64,000 bases of DNA from Deinococcus alpinitundrae (GTDB lineage Bacteria > Deinococcota > Deinococci > Deinococcales > Deinococcaceae): positions 1-64,000 of the forward strand of contig NZ_WXZL01000009.1 in assembly GCF_009982895.1 (NCBI RefSeq), in the 5' to 3' direction. Positions 45,470-57,743 of this stretch are shown one piece after another. The stretch's first letter is position 1, and every line of letters starts with the position of its first letter. Position numbers and translations under genes: made by a program. The notes below the pieces were generated by a model. The model was not told where the DNA came from. It saw only the letters and a list, made by a program, of their open reading frames with translations, and searched no databases.

Positions 45470-47314
45470 TGGCCGCCTCCAGCACCAGACGCGGCAAGCT
45501 GAGCGTGAAGACCGCGCCGCCCGCCGCACCGTCCATACCGCTCAAATCGCCGCCCATGCCCTGCGCCAGCGTCTGCGAGAGGCTCAGGCCCAGCCCCAGG
45601 CCGCCCGCCTTGCTGGTCGTGAACGGCGTGAACAGGCGTGCGGCCACCCCGGCGGCGATGCCGGGGCCGTTGTCGCGCACGCTGAGGGTCCAGCCACCTG
45701 CTTCCGGCGCGATGCTCAGCTTGATGATGGGGTCGGGCGTGTCGTGCACGGCCTCCAGCGCGTTCCGGAGCAGATTCAGGATGATCTGTTCGAGCTGCAC
45801 CGAATCGGCCAGCACCAGCGGCGCATCGGCGTAGGCCGTGATGACCGAGACGCCCTGCCGCTCCAGATCGGCGCGGCACAGCGTCAGCACGCTCAGCGCA
45901 GCCTGCACCAGATCGGTGGGCCGGGCCTGACTGGGGGTACGGCGTACCCATTGACGCAGCCGGACGATAATCTGCGCGGCCCGCTGCGCCTGCGTGACCG
46001 AGGCCCCCACCGCGTGGCGTACCTGCCCCAGATCGGGGTCCTCCTCGCCCAGCAGCCGCGCTGCCGCCTGACCGTAACTGACGATGGCCGTCAGCGGCTG
46101 GTTGAGTTCATGCGCCAGCCCCGCACCCATCTCGCCCAGGGTCGACAGGCGGGACACGTGGGCCAGCATCTCCTCGTGTTCGCGCACGCGCCGCTCGCCG
46201 TCTTCGAGGTGTTCGAGCAAGCGGCGCTGGAGCGGCCCCACCTCGCGCAAGATCAGCACCCGGCCGCGCCCTTCGCCGTCCGCGCCGGGCAGCGGGGCCA
46301 GCGAGCCTTCCACCCCCACTGCCTCGCCGCCGCGCAGCAGGGTCAGGCCCTCGGGAACTCGGTGGGCCGCCAGCTTTCCCAGAAGGGGGCAGCGTCGAAA
46401 AAAGCCTGCGACAGCGTGGAGCGGAAGGTGACCACCGCCCGCAGATCGGTGCCGGGCGGCAGCGGGTGGGCCAGCATCGTGCGGGCCGCCGGATTGGCCA
46501 GCGTTACCCGGTACGCCTCGTCGAGCGCCACGATGGCCTCGGACACCGCCTGCACTACGCCGCCCGCCCGCGCCCGCTCGTCGAGCAGGGCGCGCTGCGC
46601 GGCGCGGCGGCCCTCCAGCAGACGGAACACCAGCCCACTCAGGCCCGCCGTGAGCAACGTCCACAGCGCGGCCCCCAGCCACGGCCAGGCGCTCCACGGC
46701 ACCGGGCGCGAGATGAGGATGGGAAAGGGTTGCAGGGCGGTGCCCAGCACCTTGCTGACATGCAGTGTCATCGAAGCGCTGGCAGCGTCCGGCGCATGGG
46801 CCACGATGGTCTTTTGCGAAGCAGGCTGAAACAGGGTGTAGGTCAGGGGCGCAGCCGCGCCGTCCAGCGCGCCGGTCAGCCGCCGGGCATCTACTCACAC
46901 CCGCACGCCATTATGCGACAGGGCGTACAGCGGGCCGCCCCCCTGGGGCCAGCGCACGGCAGGTTCGGCAGCGACCAGGGGCGACAGGAAGGGAGGCTGT
47001 TCGGTGGGCGTGCCCAGCACCTGACAGCCCTGCGCGGTGCAGCGCTCCACGGCCACGATCTGCGGATAGGGACGCAGCAAGCTACCGAGGTAGCTGCCCA
47101 GCACCGCCGCGTCCAGAGCCTGATGCTCCAGCGCGTCCACGGCATTGAGCACCGCTTCCTGCTGCTCCATACGCTGCGACAGCACCCGGTGCAGAATGCG
47201 GGCGTCGGTGTTGAAGGTCTCGGTCAGTTGCCGCTGGGCCGCCGTGAACAGCGCTGCCGCGCCCGCTCCGGCCACCAGCAGCCAGACGAGCACGGCGAGC
47301 AGAGGGCGCTTCAT
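45462..47314 (-). pseudogene. FixL/DctB-like sensor histidine kinase, disrupted
   Basis: The parts read in order are an N-terminal membrane helix (MKRPLLAVLVWLLVAGAGAA), an extracytoplasmic domain, an in-frame TGA (46897-46895), a second helix (about 46640-46700), and a PAS-like region (A-I-V-A-L-D-E-A-Y-R-V-T). A frameshift at an A-run (46375-46377) follows, where one added A would restore F-W-E-K-L-A-A-H. The kinase core has L-A-H-E-L-N-Q-P-L-T-A-I (phospho-His), N-L-L-R-N-A-L-E-A, D-N-G-P-G-I and G-L-G-L-G-L-S-L-S. The TGA is one C-to-T change from CGA. Two separate lesions argue for genuine decay, though sequencing error should be excluded. Confidence 0.8.
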
Positions 47315-47385
47315 GCTGACATTGTGGCCCCATTGAAGCCACCGTGGCCACCCCAGCCCACGTTCCGGTCAGCAGCTCAGCAAGC

Positions 47386-48609
47386 TCATACAGAGTTCGC
47401 GGGCGCACTCAGGCGTCCAGCCAGCCGCCGGTAGACGCCCGGCGTCAGCAGGCCCACCAGCAGCAGGCTCAGGGCAATGACGGCCATCCCGAGGCGCAGC
47501 GACGTAAGCTGCGAGACAAAGCCGATCAGCGGCGGCCCAGTCAGAAAGCCCGCGTAACCGATGGTGGCGACCCGCGCGATGCCGCGCCCGGCCAGAGCGT
47601 GCCCCGCCGTACCGTAGAGCACCGGCACCACGTTGGCGATCCCCAGCCCGAACACCAGAAACCCCAGCGCCGCTACAACAGGATCCAGGGTCAGCAGGCC
47701 CAGGCCCAGGCCCACACCGCTGGTCAGTGCCCCGATCTCGACCACCCGGCGGTCGCCGTAGCGGCTGCGCCAGCCGTCGCCGAGCGCGCGCCCCAGGGTC
47801 ATGGCCAGCGTGAAAGCGGTGTAGGCCGCGCCCAGCGCCGCGCCGGACACGCCCAGCACGTCGCGCGAGTACAGCCCGCTCCAGTCACCCAGCGACCCCT
47901 CACCCAGCATCCCCAGAAAACACAGCAAGCCCAGCAGCCACACCAGCACGCTGGGACTTGAAGATGCGGCGGGCGGGTTCTGCGGCGAGGTATTGGCAGC
48001 TGGTTCGTCGGCCTGCTTAGGCAGCAGGCGCGCTCCGGCCAGCACCACCAGTAAGCCCATACTCAGCGTGATGATCAAGGCGTGCGGCCACTGGCCTAGG
48101 CTCGCGCCGAGCAGCAGACTGCCCAGGGCCGCGCCTGCCAGATTGCCCAGGCTGTAGGCCGCGTGAAAGCTCGACAGCACCGGGCGGGCCAGCGCGCGCT
48201 CGACGGCCACGCCCTGGGCATTCATGGCCACGTCCATCACGCCGTTGCTGGCTCCCAGCACCATCAACGCGGCGAACAGCACCCACAGGTTCGGCGCGAG
48301 GAACGGCAGCAGCAGCGTCAGCATCATGCACACCCCAGCCCAGACCGTCACCCGGCGGGTACCGAAGCGGGCGGCCAGACGCCCGGTTTGCGGCATGGCG
48401 ATCAAGCTGCCTACCGACATACCCAGCAGGGCCACACCGACGCTGGCTGGCGTGAGATGCAGCGCGCTCTGCACACTCGGCACCCGCACCACCCAGGTGG
48501 CGATCACCATGCCGTTGGCAAAGAAGACAGCGCTGGTGGCCCAGCGGGCGCTCAGAGCCCGGGCTGGAGAAACGGCGGGCTGAGACGGATGGGCAAGGGG
48601 CGCGCTCAC
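47386..48609 (-). CDS. MFS transporter
   Basis: The 407-residue inner-membrane protein has twelve predicted helices, with a hydrophilic loop in the middle (about 205-220: ADEPAANTSPQNPPAASSSP). The stretch N-G-V-M-D-V-A-M-N-A-Q-G-V-A-V-E-R is characteristic of the fucose-permease-like/YbjJ branch of the major facilitator superfamily. The substrate is unknown. The start is GTG 48609 (M-S-A-P-L-A-H). The gene is independent of the histidine kinase, with 71 bases between them. Confidence 0.85.
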   Translation of the reverse strand: MSAPLAHPSQPAVSPARALSARWATSAVFFANGMVIATWVVRVPSVQSALHLTPASVGVALLGMSVGSLIAMPQTGRLAARFGTRRVTVWAGVCMMLTLLLPFLAPNLWVLFAALMVLGASNGVMDVAMNAQGVAVERALARPVLSSFHAAYSLGNLAGAALGSLLLGASLGQWPHALIITLSMGLLVVLAGARLLPKQADEPAANTSPQNPPAASSSPSVLVWLLGLLCFLGMLGEGSLGDWSGLYSRDVLGVSGAALGAAYTAFTLAMTLGRALGDGWRSRYGDRRVVEIGALTSGVGLGLGLLTLDPVVAALGFLVFGLGIANVVPVLYGTAGHALAGRGIARVATIGYAGFLTGPPLIGFVSQLTSLRLGMAVIALSLLLVGLLTPGVYRRLAGRLSAPANSV

Positions 48610-48650
48610 CCCGGCATCCTGACACGCTGGGCCGGGGGCGGGTCAAGCCT

Positions 48651-49805
48651 TCAGCGAGCGGCGCTGCTGGCCGTCAGGCTGAATTCCAGGTGGGCTTGCA
48701 ACTGAGCGGGCACCCCCGGCACGTCGAGCACCAGATCGAACGCTGCCGACTGGACGCTGTCACTGGTCTGCGGCAATCCGTCGGGCCGGAAACTCAGGCC
48801 GCCCTGCCCGCTCCAGTCGCTCACGCTCAGGCGCAGCACGCCGGGTTGAGCGCCCGCGCCGGTGCCCTGGGCGCTGAGGGTCCAGGGCCGGGCGGCGAAG
48901 CGCTGCTGGTAACTCAGCACGCCGGCCTCGCTGCGCCCCAGAAACGTGCTGCCTACATCGAGCCTGAGCGGCTGAAGCTGAATCTGGGCGGCCACACCTG
49001 CGCCGCCCAGCGCGGCGGCCAGCTCGCCCAGCAGCCCGCTCAGGTCGAGGGCCTGCACCAAACTGCCGGTCACGCCGGTCACGCCGGTCACGCCAGGCAT
49101 CAGGTTGAGGCTGTACAGACTGGCCTGGGCGTTCTGGCCAAAACTGCTCAGGCGCTCACCGGCAGGGAGGGCGTCATAGAAGCGCTGGGTGGCCGGGTCG
49201 TCCGCCACGATCCGGGCGTCCAGGGTGGTGCCGTTCGGGGCGACGGTCTGGGTCAGCCGGACCGTCTGAGGCGCGGGCATAGCGCTGCCCAGGCTCAGCG
49301 GCGCGCCGACCCAGGTGCTCAGCAACACCGTGTTGCCCTGAACGTCGGTCGGCAGCACCTTCACGAACTGCTTGCCTGCCGCCGCGGGCTGGGCACGGCG
49401 GAGCAGTTCCTGCAAGGTGGCCGTCTGGGCGCTGAGCGCCGTATTGAGGTCAGCCACCCGCGAGCGGTCAGCGGCGCTCAGCACCGCGCCGGACCGGGCC
49501 ACCGCCTTGAGACTGAAGGCCGTGACCTGTATCTGCCGGGTGGTGGCGTACTCCAGCGCCGTTCCGGGGGCGGCGTACAGCCGCAGCGGCGCGGCGCCGG
49601 GCATTAGCGCGGGGTCGGTCGTGGGGGCCGCGCCGGACTGAACGGCAGGCACGGGCGTGGCCGGAATGCTCGGCAGCTGGGGTTGCGCCTGGGCGGGCTG
49701 GACCTGGACTGTTGGAGCCTGGACTGGCTGGGATTGGGCCACACCGAGCAGCACGCTCAGGCCCAGGCCCAGCCACGCGGCCCTCCTCCTCTGAAGCGGG
49801 TTCAT
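48651..49805 (-). CDS. secreted hypothetical protein
   Basis: The 384-residue exported protein has a signal peptide (about 1-26, ending A-Q-S-Q), a Gln/Pro/Val-rich linker (V-Q-V-Q-P-A-Q-A-Q-P-Q) and a long beta-rich domain (about 60-380). A three-fold 9-bp repeat encodes G-V-T-G-V-T-G-V-T-G (about 49069-49095), a site where slippage could change the length by three residues. No domain family is recognised. A TACTCT box lies 7 bases before ATG 49805. Confidence 0.7.
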   Translation of the reverse strand: MNPLQRRRAAWLGLGLSVLLGVAQSQPVQAPTVQVQPAQAQPQLPSIPATPVPAVQSGAAPTTDPALMPGAAPLRLYAAPGTALEYATTRQIQVTAFSLKAVARSGAVLSAADRSRVADLNTALSAQTATLQELLRRAQPAAAGKQFVKVLPTDVQGNTVLLSTWVGAPLSLGSAMPAPQTVRLTQTVAPNGTTLDARIVADDPATQRFYDALPAGERLSSFGQNAQASLYSLNLMPGVTGVTGVTGSLVQALDLSGLLGELAAALGGAGVAAQIQLQPLRLDVGSTFLGRSEAGVLSYQQRFAARPWTLSAQGTGAGAQPGVLRLSVSDWSGQGGLSFRPDGLPQTSDSVQSAAFDLVLDVPGVPAQLQAHLEFSLTASSAAR

Positions 49806-49964
49806 GGCGCTCAGAGTATCCGGCCACAGGTGAGAGAACTGCGAGCGAACGCCAGGACCGGTTCACAGAGTGGTCTCCCGCATTTGATCCGGCAGCACAC
49901 CCGGCGGGGGGCCAGTGGGCTGGGCCGCGCCATCCACCGGAGCGCTCGGGCTAGACTGAAGACC

Positions 49965-50705
49965 ATGAGACTCGCCGTCATCGCAGATTTGCACGCGAAT
50001 CTGGAGGCGACCCTGGCCGTTCACGAGGATTTGCGCCGCCGCCACCTCTCCGAGATCTGGGTGCTGGGCGACGTGGTGGGCAAGGGACCACGCCCGCGCG
50101 AGGTGCTCGAATGGGTGCGCCAGTATGCCACCCGCACCGTGCAGGGCAACTGGGACGCGCGGGTGGCGGGCGTCACCAACCGCCCGCAGGATCTGTGGCC
50201 GCGCACCCGGCTGAGTGCCGCCGAGCTGACCTACCTCGCCGAATTGCCGTTCGGCATTGAGGAGCAGTTCGGCGGCGCGTGGTGGCGCTTCGTGCATGCC
50301 AGCTCCAAGGGAGTCTTTCACCGCCTGTATCCGCACAGCAGCCTTCAGGAACAGCTCGAAGCTTTCGCGCCGCAGCCGCACCTGGGCCTGCGCGAGTACG
50401 CCGACGCCCTGGTCTACGCCGACATCCACGAAGCACTGATGATCGACGTAGAAGGCCGCCCACTGATCAACTGCGGCTCGGTGGGCAACCCACTCGACAG
50501 CACCCTGCCGAGCTACCTGATTCTGGAATTTGCCGAGAGCGGGCCAGGCTACAGTGCCCAGTTCGTGCGCCTTACCTACAACCGCGACGCCGAGATCCGG
50601 GCCGCTGAGGAAAGCGGTATGCCCTTTACCCGCGAATACATCGCCGAACTGCTGACCGGGGCCTACCAGAAGCGCCGGGCCAGGGGCGGCGAGGGACCGG
50701 GTTAG
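49965..50705 (+). CDS. calcineurin-like metallophosphoesterase (YfcE-like)
   Basis: The 246-residue phosphoesterase has the dimetal motifs I-A-D-L-H-A-N-L (about 6-13), L-G-D-V-V-G-K-G-P, Q-G-N-W-D-A-R and N-C-G-S-V-G-N-P. The usual G-H-T-H is replaced by A-D-I-H, so one metal ligand differs from the typical pattern. Many relatives act on phosphodiesters or diadenosine tetraphosphate; the substrate is unknown. TAGACT lies 7 bases before ATG 49965, indicating a leaderless message. It is divergent from the secreted protein gene. Confidence 0.85.
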   Translation: MRLAVIADLHANLEATLAVHEDLRRRHLSEIWVLGDVVGKGPRPREVLEWVRQYATRTVQGNWDARVAGVTNRPQDLWPRTRLSAAELTYLAELPFGIEEQFGGAWWRFVHASSKGVFHRLYPHSSLQEQLEAFAPQPHLGLREYADALVYADIHEALMIDVEGRPLINCGSVGNPLDSTLPSYLILEFAESGPGYSAQFVRLTYNRDAEIRAAEESGMPFTREYIAELLTGAYQKRRARGGEGPG

Positions 50706-50767
50706 GCGGCGACCGCCCGGCCTTCGGTGCGCCTGAGCACCTACGCTCAGGGCTTCAAGTCAGGCGC

Positions 50768-51997
50768 TCAGCGCCGCCCAAACGGTTTGTCGGCGCTGCG
50801 GGAATCGGGAGCACTGTAGGCGCTGGGCCCTGCGTTGGGGTTGCCGCCGCGCCCCGCCGCCGGGTTGACCGAGCCGTTGTAGGCATTGCTCAGGCCCGCA
50901 CTCGGCACCGCGTTGGGGTTGCCGCCGCCCGGATCGCTGGCCAGCCGGGCAAATTCCTTGGGGTCCACCGAACGCTCCAGGCCCGCGTCGTGGCTGATGA
51001 TCCGGCGGCGGTACAGCCCCGCCAGAAAGGCGTCCATGGTGACCATGCCCTCACGCGAACCGGTCTGCATCACCGAGACAATCTGGTAGGTCTTGCCCTC
51101 GCGGATCAGTGACCGCACCGCCGGGTTGGCGACCAGCAGTTCGTAGGCCAGCACCCGGCCTCCGTCGAGGCGCGGAATGAGCTGCTGGGTCATGACGGCC
51201 ACCAGGTTGTTGGCGAGCTGCACCCGGATCTGGGCCTGCTGCTCCTCGGGGAACACGTCCACGATGCGGTCGATCGATTCGGGAGCCGAGTTGGTGTGCA
51301 AGGTGCCCATCACCAGGTGCCCGGTTTCGGCGGCGGTTACGGCGGCCTTAATCGTCTCGTAGTCGCGCATTTCGCCGACCAGAATCACGTCGGGGGCCTG
51401 CCTGAGCACCGCGCGCAGGGCCTGATCAAAACCGTAGGTGTCGGTTCCCACCTCGCGCTGGTTGACGATGCTCTGCTTGTGCTGGTGCATGAACTCGATC
51501 GGGTCTTCGATGGTCACGATGTGCAGCTTCTTGTTGACGTTGATGTGATCAAGCATGGCCGCCAGCGTCGTGGACTTGCCGGAGCCGGTGGGGCCGGTCA
51601 CCAGCACCAGGCCGCGCGGGGCGTTGGCGATGTCCACCACGCTCTGCGGCAGGCCGAGGTCCTGCACACTCTTGATCTTGGTGGGAATCAGGCGCATCAC
51701 GCCGCCGACGTAGCCGCGCTGCATGAAGGCATTGACGCGGAAGCGGGCCTGCTCTCCCAGTGCGAAGGAAAAGTCGAGTTCACGCTTGTCCTCGAACTGG
51801 CGCTGCTGCTTGTCGTTCATCATGCTGTACATCAGCTTGCGGGTGTCGGTGGCGTTCAACTCGGCCATGTCCTGGCTGCCGTAGACGCCCGAGAGCTTGA
51901 ACTGCGGCGGCATGCCGACGGTCAGAATCACGTCGGAGGCATCTTTTTCGGCGGCGATGCGCAGAATGTCGGTGATATCGGGGCCAAACGTCGTCAT
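50768..51997 (-). CDS. pilT: PilT type IV pilus retraction ATPase
   Basis: The 409-residue hexameric ATPase disassembles type IV pili, powering twitching and DNA uptake. It has Walker A G135-P-T-G-S-G-K-S142, the Asp box T-I-E-D-P-I-E-F, Walker B-region V-G-E-M-R-D and the His box A-E-T-G-H-L-V-M-G-T-L-H-T-N. The retraction motif region ends around residue 350. The last about 55 residues form a Gly/Asn/Pro/Ser-rich tail with G-G-N-P-N-A twice, longer than usual for PilT and probably disordered. It is followed by pilB on the same strand. Confidence 0.93.
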   Translation of the reverse strand: MTTFGPDITDILRIAAEKDASDVILTVGMPPQFKLSGVYGSQDMAELNATDTRKLMYSMMNDKQQRQFEDKRELDFSFALGEQARFRVNAFMQRGYVGGVMRLIPTKIKSVQDLGLPQSVVDIANAPRGLVLVTGPTGSGKSTTLAAMLDHINVNKKLHIVTIEDPIEFMHQHKQSIVNQREVGTDTYGFDQALRAVLRQAPDVILVGEMRDYETIKAAVTAAETGHLVMGTLHTNSAPESIDRIVDVFPEEQQAQIRVQLANNLVAVMTQQLIPRLDGGRVLAYELLVANPAVRSLIREGKTYQIVSVMQTGSREGMVTMDAFLAGLYRRRIISHDAGLERSVDPKEFARLASDPGGGNPNAVPSAGLSNAYNGSVNPAAGRGGNPNAGPSAYSAPDSRSADKPFGRR

Positions 51998-52046
51998 GGC
52001 GTCTCCTTGGGTGCGGGTCGAGCGGAAAAAGAGAAGGAAAAGAAAA

Positions 52047-54706
<2,660 letters not shown>

Positions 54707-54710
<4 letters not shown>

Positions 54711-55294
54711 AGTTTTGTCTCCGGTTTCATCTGGGTTCTCCTGTCTTTGCCGTACCAGTCGTGGCCGTAGCGTTTGAGGACCAGCCGCTCCAGGCGGCGG
54801 GCCAGGTGGGTATGGGGCAGCGCATTGTTGACAATCGGGTGCACCATGATGGTGTACATCCCGGCGATATTGCCGCCCAGAATGTCGGTAAACAGCTGGT
54901 CGCCGACCATGCCGATCTGGGAAGCCGGAAGCTGCATGGCCATGAGTGCCCGGCGATATGAGCGTTGCAGCGGCTTGCCCGCCAGCCCCACGCCCACGAA
55001 ATCGAGCTTGCCGAGCCAGAACGCCGCGCGCTTGGCAGTGGCGTTGCTGAGCAGATACAGCTTGATGTCGGCGCGGCGCAGTTCGGCGGCCCAGGCGATG
55101 ATCTCGGCGCGGTCCTGGTAGCTGCCGTAGGGAATCAGGGTGTTGTCGAGGTCGAGCAGCAGCCCCCTCAACCCGCGCTCGGCCAGAAAAGCCGGGGTGA
55201 TCAGCTCCACGTTTTCGAGCAATTCGCGCGGCTGCAGCAACCCGCCCCCAGGCCGGGGCGCGGGCCACCCGGCTAGTTTCACGTCGGTGTTCAC
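54707..55294 (-). CDS. YqeG-family HAD phosphatase
   Basis: This 195-residue HAD-IIIA type phosphatase has motif I L-L-D-L-D-N-T-L-I-P-Y, motif II L-L-S-N-A-T, motif III A-G-K-P and motif IV M-V-G-D-Q-L-F-T-D. The order of these blocks is that of YqeG-like proteins. GTG 55294 lies 8 bases after the laccase-domain gene stop, and its TGA overlaps the pilB start, so laccase-HAD-pilB reads as one coupled run. The substrate is not known. Confidence 0.85.
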
Positions 55295-55302
55295 GTCCCG
55301 GC

Positions 55303-56064
55303 TCACGCCCTCACCCCGATCAGGGCCAGCATCCGCCCGGTACGCCCGGCGTCGCGGCGGTGCGAATAAAACTCCGGCTCGAAGGTGCAGCGCCCCGAAA
55401 GCCACACGTGCGCGTCCGGCACGCCTGCGTCCAGCAGCACCTGCTTGTTGGCCCCGGCCAGATCGAGCTGCTGCTCCCGGACGTGCGCGCCCAGGCCCGC
55501 TGCCGCGAATTGCCCGGCCACATCCACGCCCACCTGATAGCGCGCGGCGCTGATGCCCGGCCCCACGGCGGCCCGAATGCGCTCTGGGCGCGCACCGAGG
55601 CGCTGCATGGCCGCCACCGTCCGCTCGGCCACCCGCTCCAGCGTCCCTTTCCAGCCCGCGTGAGCCGCGCCGATCACGCCCGCCTCCGCGTCTTCGAGCA
55701 AGATGGGCAGGCAGTCGGCGGTCAGAATGCCCAGCAATCTGCCGGGACGGTCCGTCACCTGGGCGTCCGCCGTCTGGGTCTGGTCCGGCTGGGCCTCGAC
55801 CACGTCCGCGCCGTGAATCTGCCACAGCAGCGCCAGGTCCGGCGGCGCAAAGCCCAGGGCGCCAACCGCGCGGCGGCGGTTCTCGGCGACATGCTGCGGG
55901 TCGTCCTGCCCGCCGCCGATGGCCCGGCCATCCATGTTGAAGCCGCCGCTGCCGTCCGGCGCGGCGTAGACGCCTTGAGAGACGCCGCCGAAACGCGTCG
56001 TGAAGCCGTGGGGTGAGGTCAGGTTCGGCGCGTGAAGCATCAGAAGGGCAGTATGAAGCGGCAT
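55303..56064 (-). CDS. laccase-domain (YfiH/PgeF-like) protein
   Basis: The 253-residue protein of the multicopper-polyphenol-oxidase/YfiH family has purine nucleoside phosphorylase or peptidoglycan-editing activity in characterised members. Signatures are [13 protein letters not shown], the metal site [16 protein letters not shown] and A-A-H-A-G-W-K-G-T. The start may be ATG 56064 or the in-frame ATG 56040 ([13 protein letters not shown]), which is nearer to typical family N-termini. Its stop is 8 bases from the HAD gene's GTG. Confidence 0.88.
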   Translation of the reverse strand: MPLHTALLMLHAPNLTSPHGFTTRFGGVSQGVYAAPDGSGGFNMDGRAIGGGQDDPQHVAENRRRAVGALGFAPPDLALLWQIHGADVVEAQPDQTQTADAQVTDRPGRLLGILTADCLPILLEDAEAGVIGAAHAGWKGTLERVAERTVAAMQRLGARPERIRAAVGPGISAARYQVGVDVAGQFAAAGLGAHVREQQLDLAGANKQVLLDAGVPDAHVWLSGRCTFEPEFYSHRRDAGRTGRMLALIGVRA

Positions 56065-56161
56065 ATCTCACTGGATTCTGTCAAGACCGGGCACTGGGGG
56101 GGGTGGCAGGGGTCACGCGGGCTGGAGGCCGCAGCGGAACGCGCCTGCTAGCCTGCGGACC

Positions 56162-56833
56162 ATGACGCCCGAACGATTCGCGAAGATTCAGCAGGTTCTC
56201 GCCCTGCGCCAGCCCACCCTCAGCGTCTTGATGGACGAGGTCAACAAGCCCCACAACTTTAGCGCCATTCTGCGGACCTGCGACGCGGTGGGCGTGCTGC
56301 GGGCCTACGCCGTGCCGCCCAAGAACGGTGACGTGCCGACCTTCAATGCCACTTCCGGCAGCGCCGAGAAGTGGGTGGCGGTGGAGCGGCGCGAAAACGC
56401 GGTGAGCGCCGTGCGGGAGTTGCAGGCTCAGGGCGTGCAGGTGCTGGCCACCCACCTCTCGCAGCGCAGTGTGGACTACCGGGAAATGGACTACACCCGC
56501 CCCACCTGCATTCTGCTCGGCGCGGAGAAGTGGGGGGTCTCGGACGAGGCCGCCGACGCTGCGGACGCCAATATCATCATTCCGATGTTCGGGATGGTAC
56601 AGAGCCTCAACGTCTCGGTGGCCGCCGCGACCATTTTGTTCGAGGCGCAGCGCCAGCGCCTGGCCGCCGGAATGTACGCCGCTTCGCAGCTGCCCGCCGC
56701 CGAACTGGCCCGCCTGACCTTCGAGTGGGCTTACCCCGACCTCGCGCCGCTCTACCGGGAGAGCCAGGAGAGCTACCCGGCACTGGGTAAGCAAGGTGAG
56801 CTGCCGGTGGCCGCCGAAACCCAGCAGCCATGA
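56162..56833 (+). CDS. trmH: tRNA (guanosine-18-2'-O)-methyltransferase TrmH
   Basis: This 223-residue SPOUT methyltransferase modifies G18 in the tRNA D-loop. It has motif 1 [17 protein letters not shown] (catalytic Arg), motif 2 [11 protein letters not shown] and motif 3 [17 protein letters not shown] (deep trefoil knot). The C-terminal extension (about 185-223) resembles TrmH of the Thermus type. TAGCCT lies 7 bases before ATG 56162. The ter-cluster promoter begins just downstream. Confidence 0.92.
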   Translation: MTPERFAKIQQVLALRQPTLSVLMDEVNKPHNFSAILRTCDAVGVLRAYAVPPKNGDVPTFNATSGSAEKWVAVERRENAVSAVRELQAQGVQVLATHLSQRSVDYREMDYTRPTCILLGAEKWGVSDEAADAADANIIIPMFGMVQSLNVSVAAATILFEAQRQRLAAGMYAASQLPAAELARLTFEWAYPDLAPLYRESQESYPALGKQGELPVAAETQQP

Positions 56834-56849
56834 GAAGATGAGAAAGGCC

Positions 56850-56878
56850 TTGCTAAAACATGATGGTTTTCACAATCT
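56850..56878 (+). promoter_or_regulatory. candidate promoter of the ter cluster
   Basis: TTGCTA (56850-56855) and CAATCT (56873-56878) are separated by 17 bases, a sigma-70-like arrangement about 130 bases before the first terD. The palindromic radiation/desiccation response motif of Deinococcus was not seen here. Confidence 0.4.
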
Positions 56879-56937
56879 AACTGAGCACAGTGATCTCTAG
56901 ACTGGGACCCGGACGATTTGACGTTTCCAACCCGCAG

Positions 56938-56973
56938 CCCCAGCTCGCCCTTCATCACGTCGGTGGGCTGGGG
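56938..56973 (+). promoter_or_regulatory. stem-loop in the leader of the first terD
   Basis: CCCCAGC (56938-56944) pairs perfectly with GCTGGGG (56967-56973) about 40 bases before the ATG. A short G/C-poor stretch then leads to the strong ribosome site CAGGAGGAACC. Both terD genes share a similar AGGAGGAACCCC block just before the ATG. It may affect translation, but no function is shown. Confidence 0.35.
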
Positions 56974-57011
56974 CCGCTCACCCTCAGTTTTCTTTTCAGG
57001 AGGAACCCCCT

Positions 57012-57587
57012 ATGCCCGTATCCCTCACCAAAGGCGGCAACGTCTCCCTCAGCAAGGAAGCGCCCGGTCTCAAGAAAATCAATGTGGGTCTCGGCTGGGA
57101 CACCCGCCGCACCGACGGAGCCGACTTCGACCTCGACGCGATGGTCTTTCTGGTCAACGACGCGGGCAAGGTCCGCAACGACCAGGACTTCGTGTTCTTC
57201 AACAACAAGTCCTCGAGTGACGGCTCGGTGACTCACCAGGGTGACAACCGCACCGGGGCCGGTGAGGGCGACGACGAGGTCATCAACATGGACCTCGAAA
57301 AAGTGCCCGCCGACGTGCAGAAGATCGTGGTGGCCGTAGTCATCTACGAGGGCCAGACCCGGGGCCAGAACTTCGGCATGGTCGAGAAGGCCTACGCACG
57401 CGTGCTCAATGGCGACGGCGGCGCAGAAATCGCCCGCTACGACCTGACCGAGGACGGCGGCACCGTCACCGCCATGATCTTCGGTGAGATCTACCGCAAC
57501 GGCGGCGAGTGGAAATTCAAGGCCATCGGCCAGGGCTTCAACGACGGCTTCCAGGCCCTGGTCAAGAGCTACGGCGTCAACGCCTAA
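57012..57587 (+). CDS. terD: TerD-family tellurium/stress-resistance protein (copy 1)
   Basis: This 191-residue single-domain TerD protein binds calcium in characterised relatives. The hallmark is G-L-G-W-D-T ... [10 protein letters not shown] followed by [13 protein letters not shown], with acidic clusters forming the calcium sites. A late [16 protein letters not shown] motif follows. AGGAGGAACC lies just upstream. It is the first of four TerD-domain genes in the cluster. Confidence 0.93.
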   Translation: MPVSLTKGGNVSLSKEAPGLKKINVGLGWDTRRTDGADFDLDAMVFLVNDAGKVRNDQDFVFFNNKSSSDGSVTHQGDNRTGAGEGDDEVINMDLEKVPADVQKIVVAVVIYEGQTRGQNFGMVEKAYARVLNGDGGAEIARYDLTEDGGTVTAMIFGEIYRNGGEWKFKAIGQGFNDGFQALVKSYGVNA

Positions 57588-57607
57588 GGCGTTTCCCACC
57601 GTTCACA

Positions 57608-57650
57608 CGCCCCGCTGACCCGCCTTTCATGGGCGAACTGCGGGGCGCTC
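57608..57650 (+). terminator. hairpin after terD copy 1
   Basis: The stem CGCCCCGC (57608-57615) / GCGGGGCG (57640-57647) has a smaller inner GCC..GGGC hairpin and is followed by CTCGTTTCG. The T-run is poor, so it may be a weak terminator or a processing site controlling how much of the cluster is read on. Confidence 0.5.
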
Positions 57651-57743
57651 GTTTCGCTGCTGCCCAGCTCCCGCTCTCAGTAGCCCATTCGCGGCAAGTC
57701 CAGTCGTTATCACCTGGACCTGTTGATGCCCACAAGGAGCGCC

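Noticed and set aside
45462..46898. One continuous kinase frame across 45462-46898
   Set aside because: Its first half is the wrong frame (Arg/Gly/Cys-rich); true PAS and membrane segments are in another frame until the frameshift near 46376.
54711..55268. N-terminal extension of PilB beyond GTG 54710
   Set aside because: The extension overlaps the HAD phosphatase gene in another frame and reads as low-complexity Arg/Gly/Ala; the PilB repeats begin right after GTG 54710.
56834..57011. Radiation/desiccation response palindrome before the ter cluster
   Set aside because: No long palindrome of the TTATG..CATAA type could be found; only an ordinary promoter-like pair and a stem-loop.
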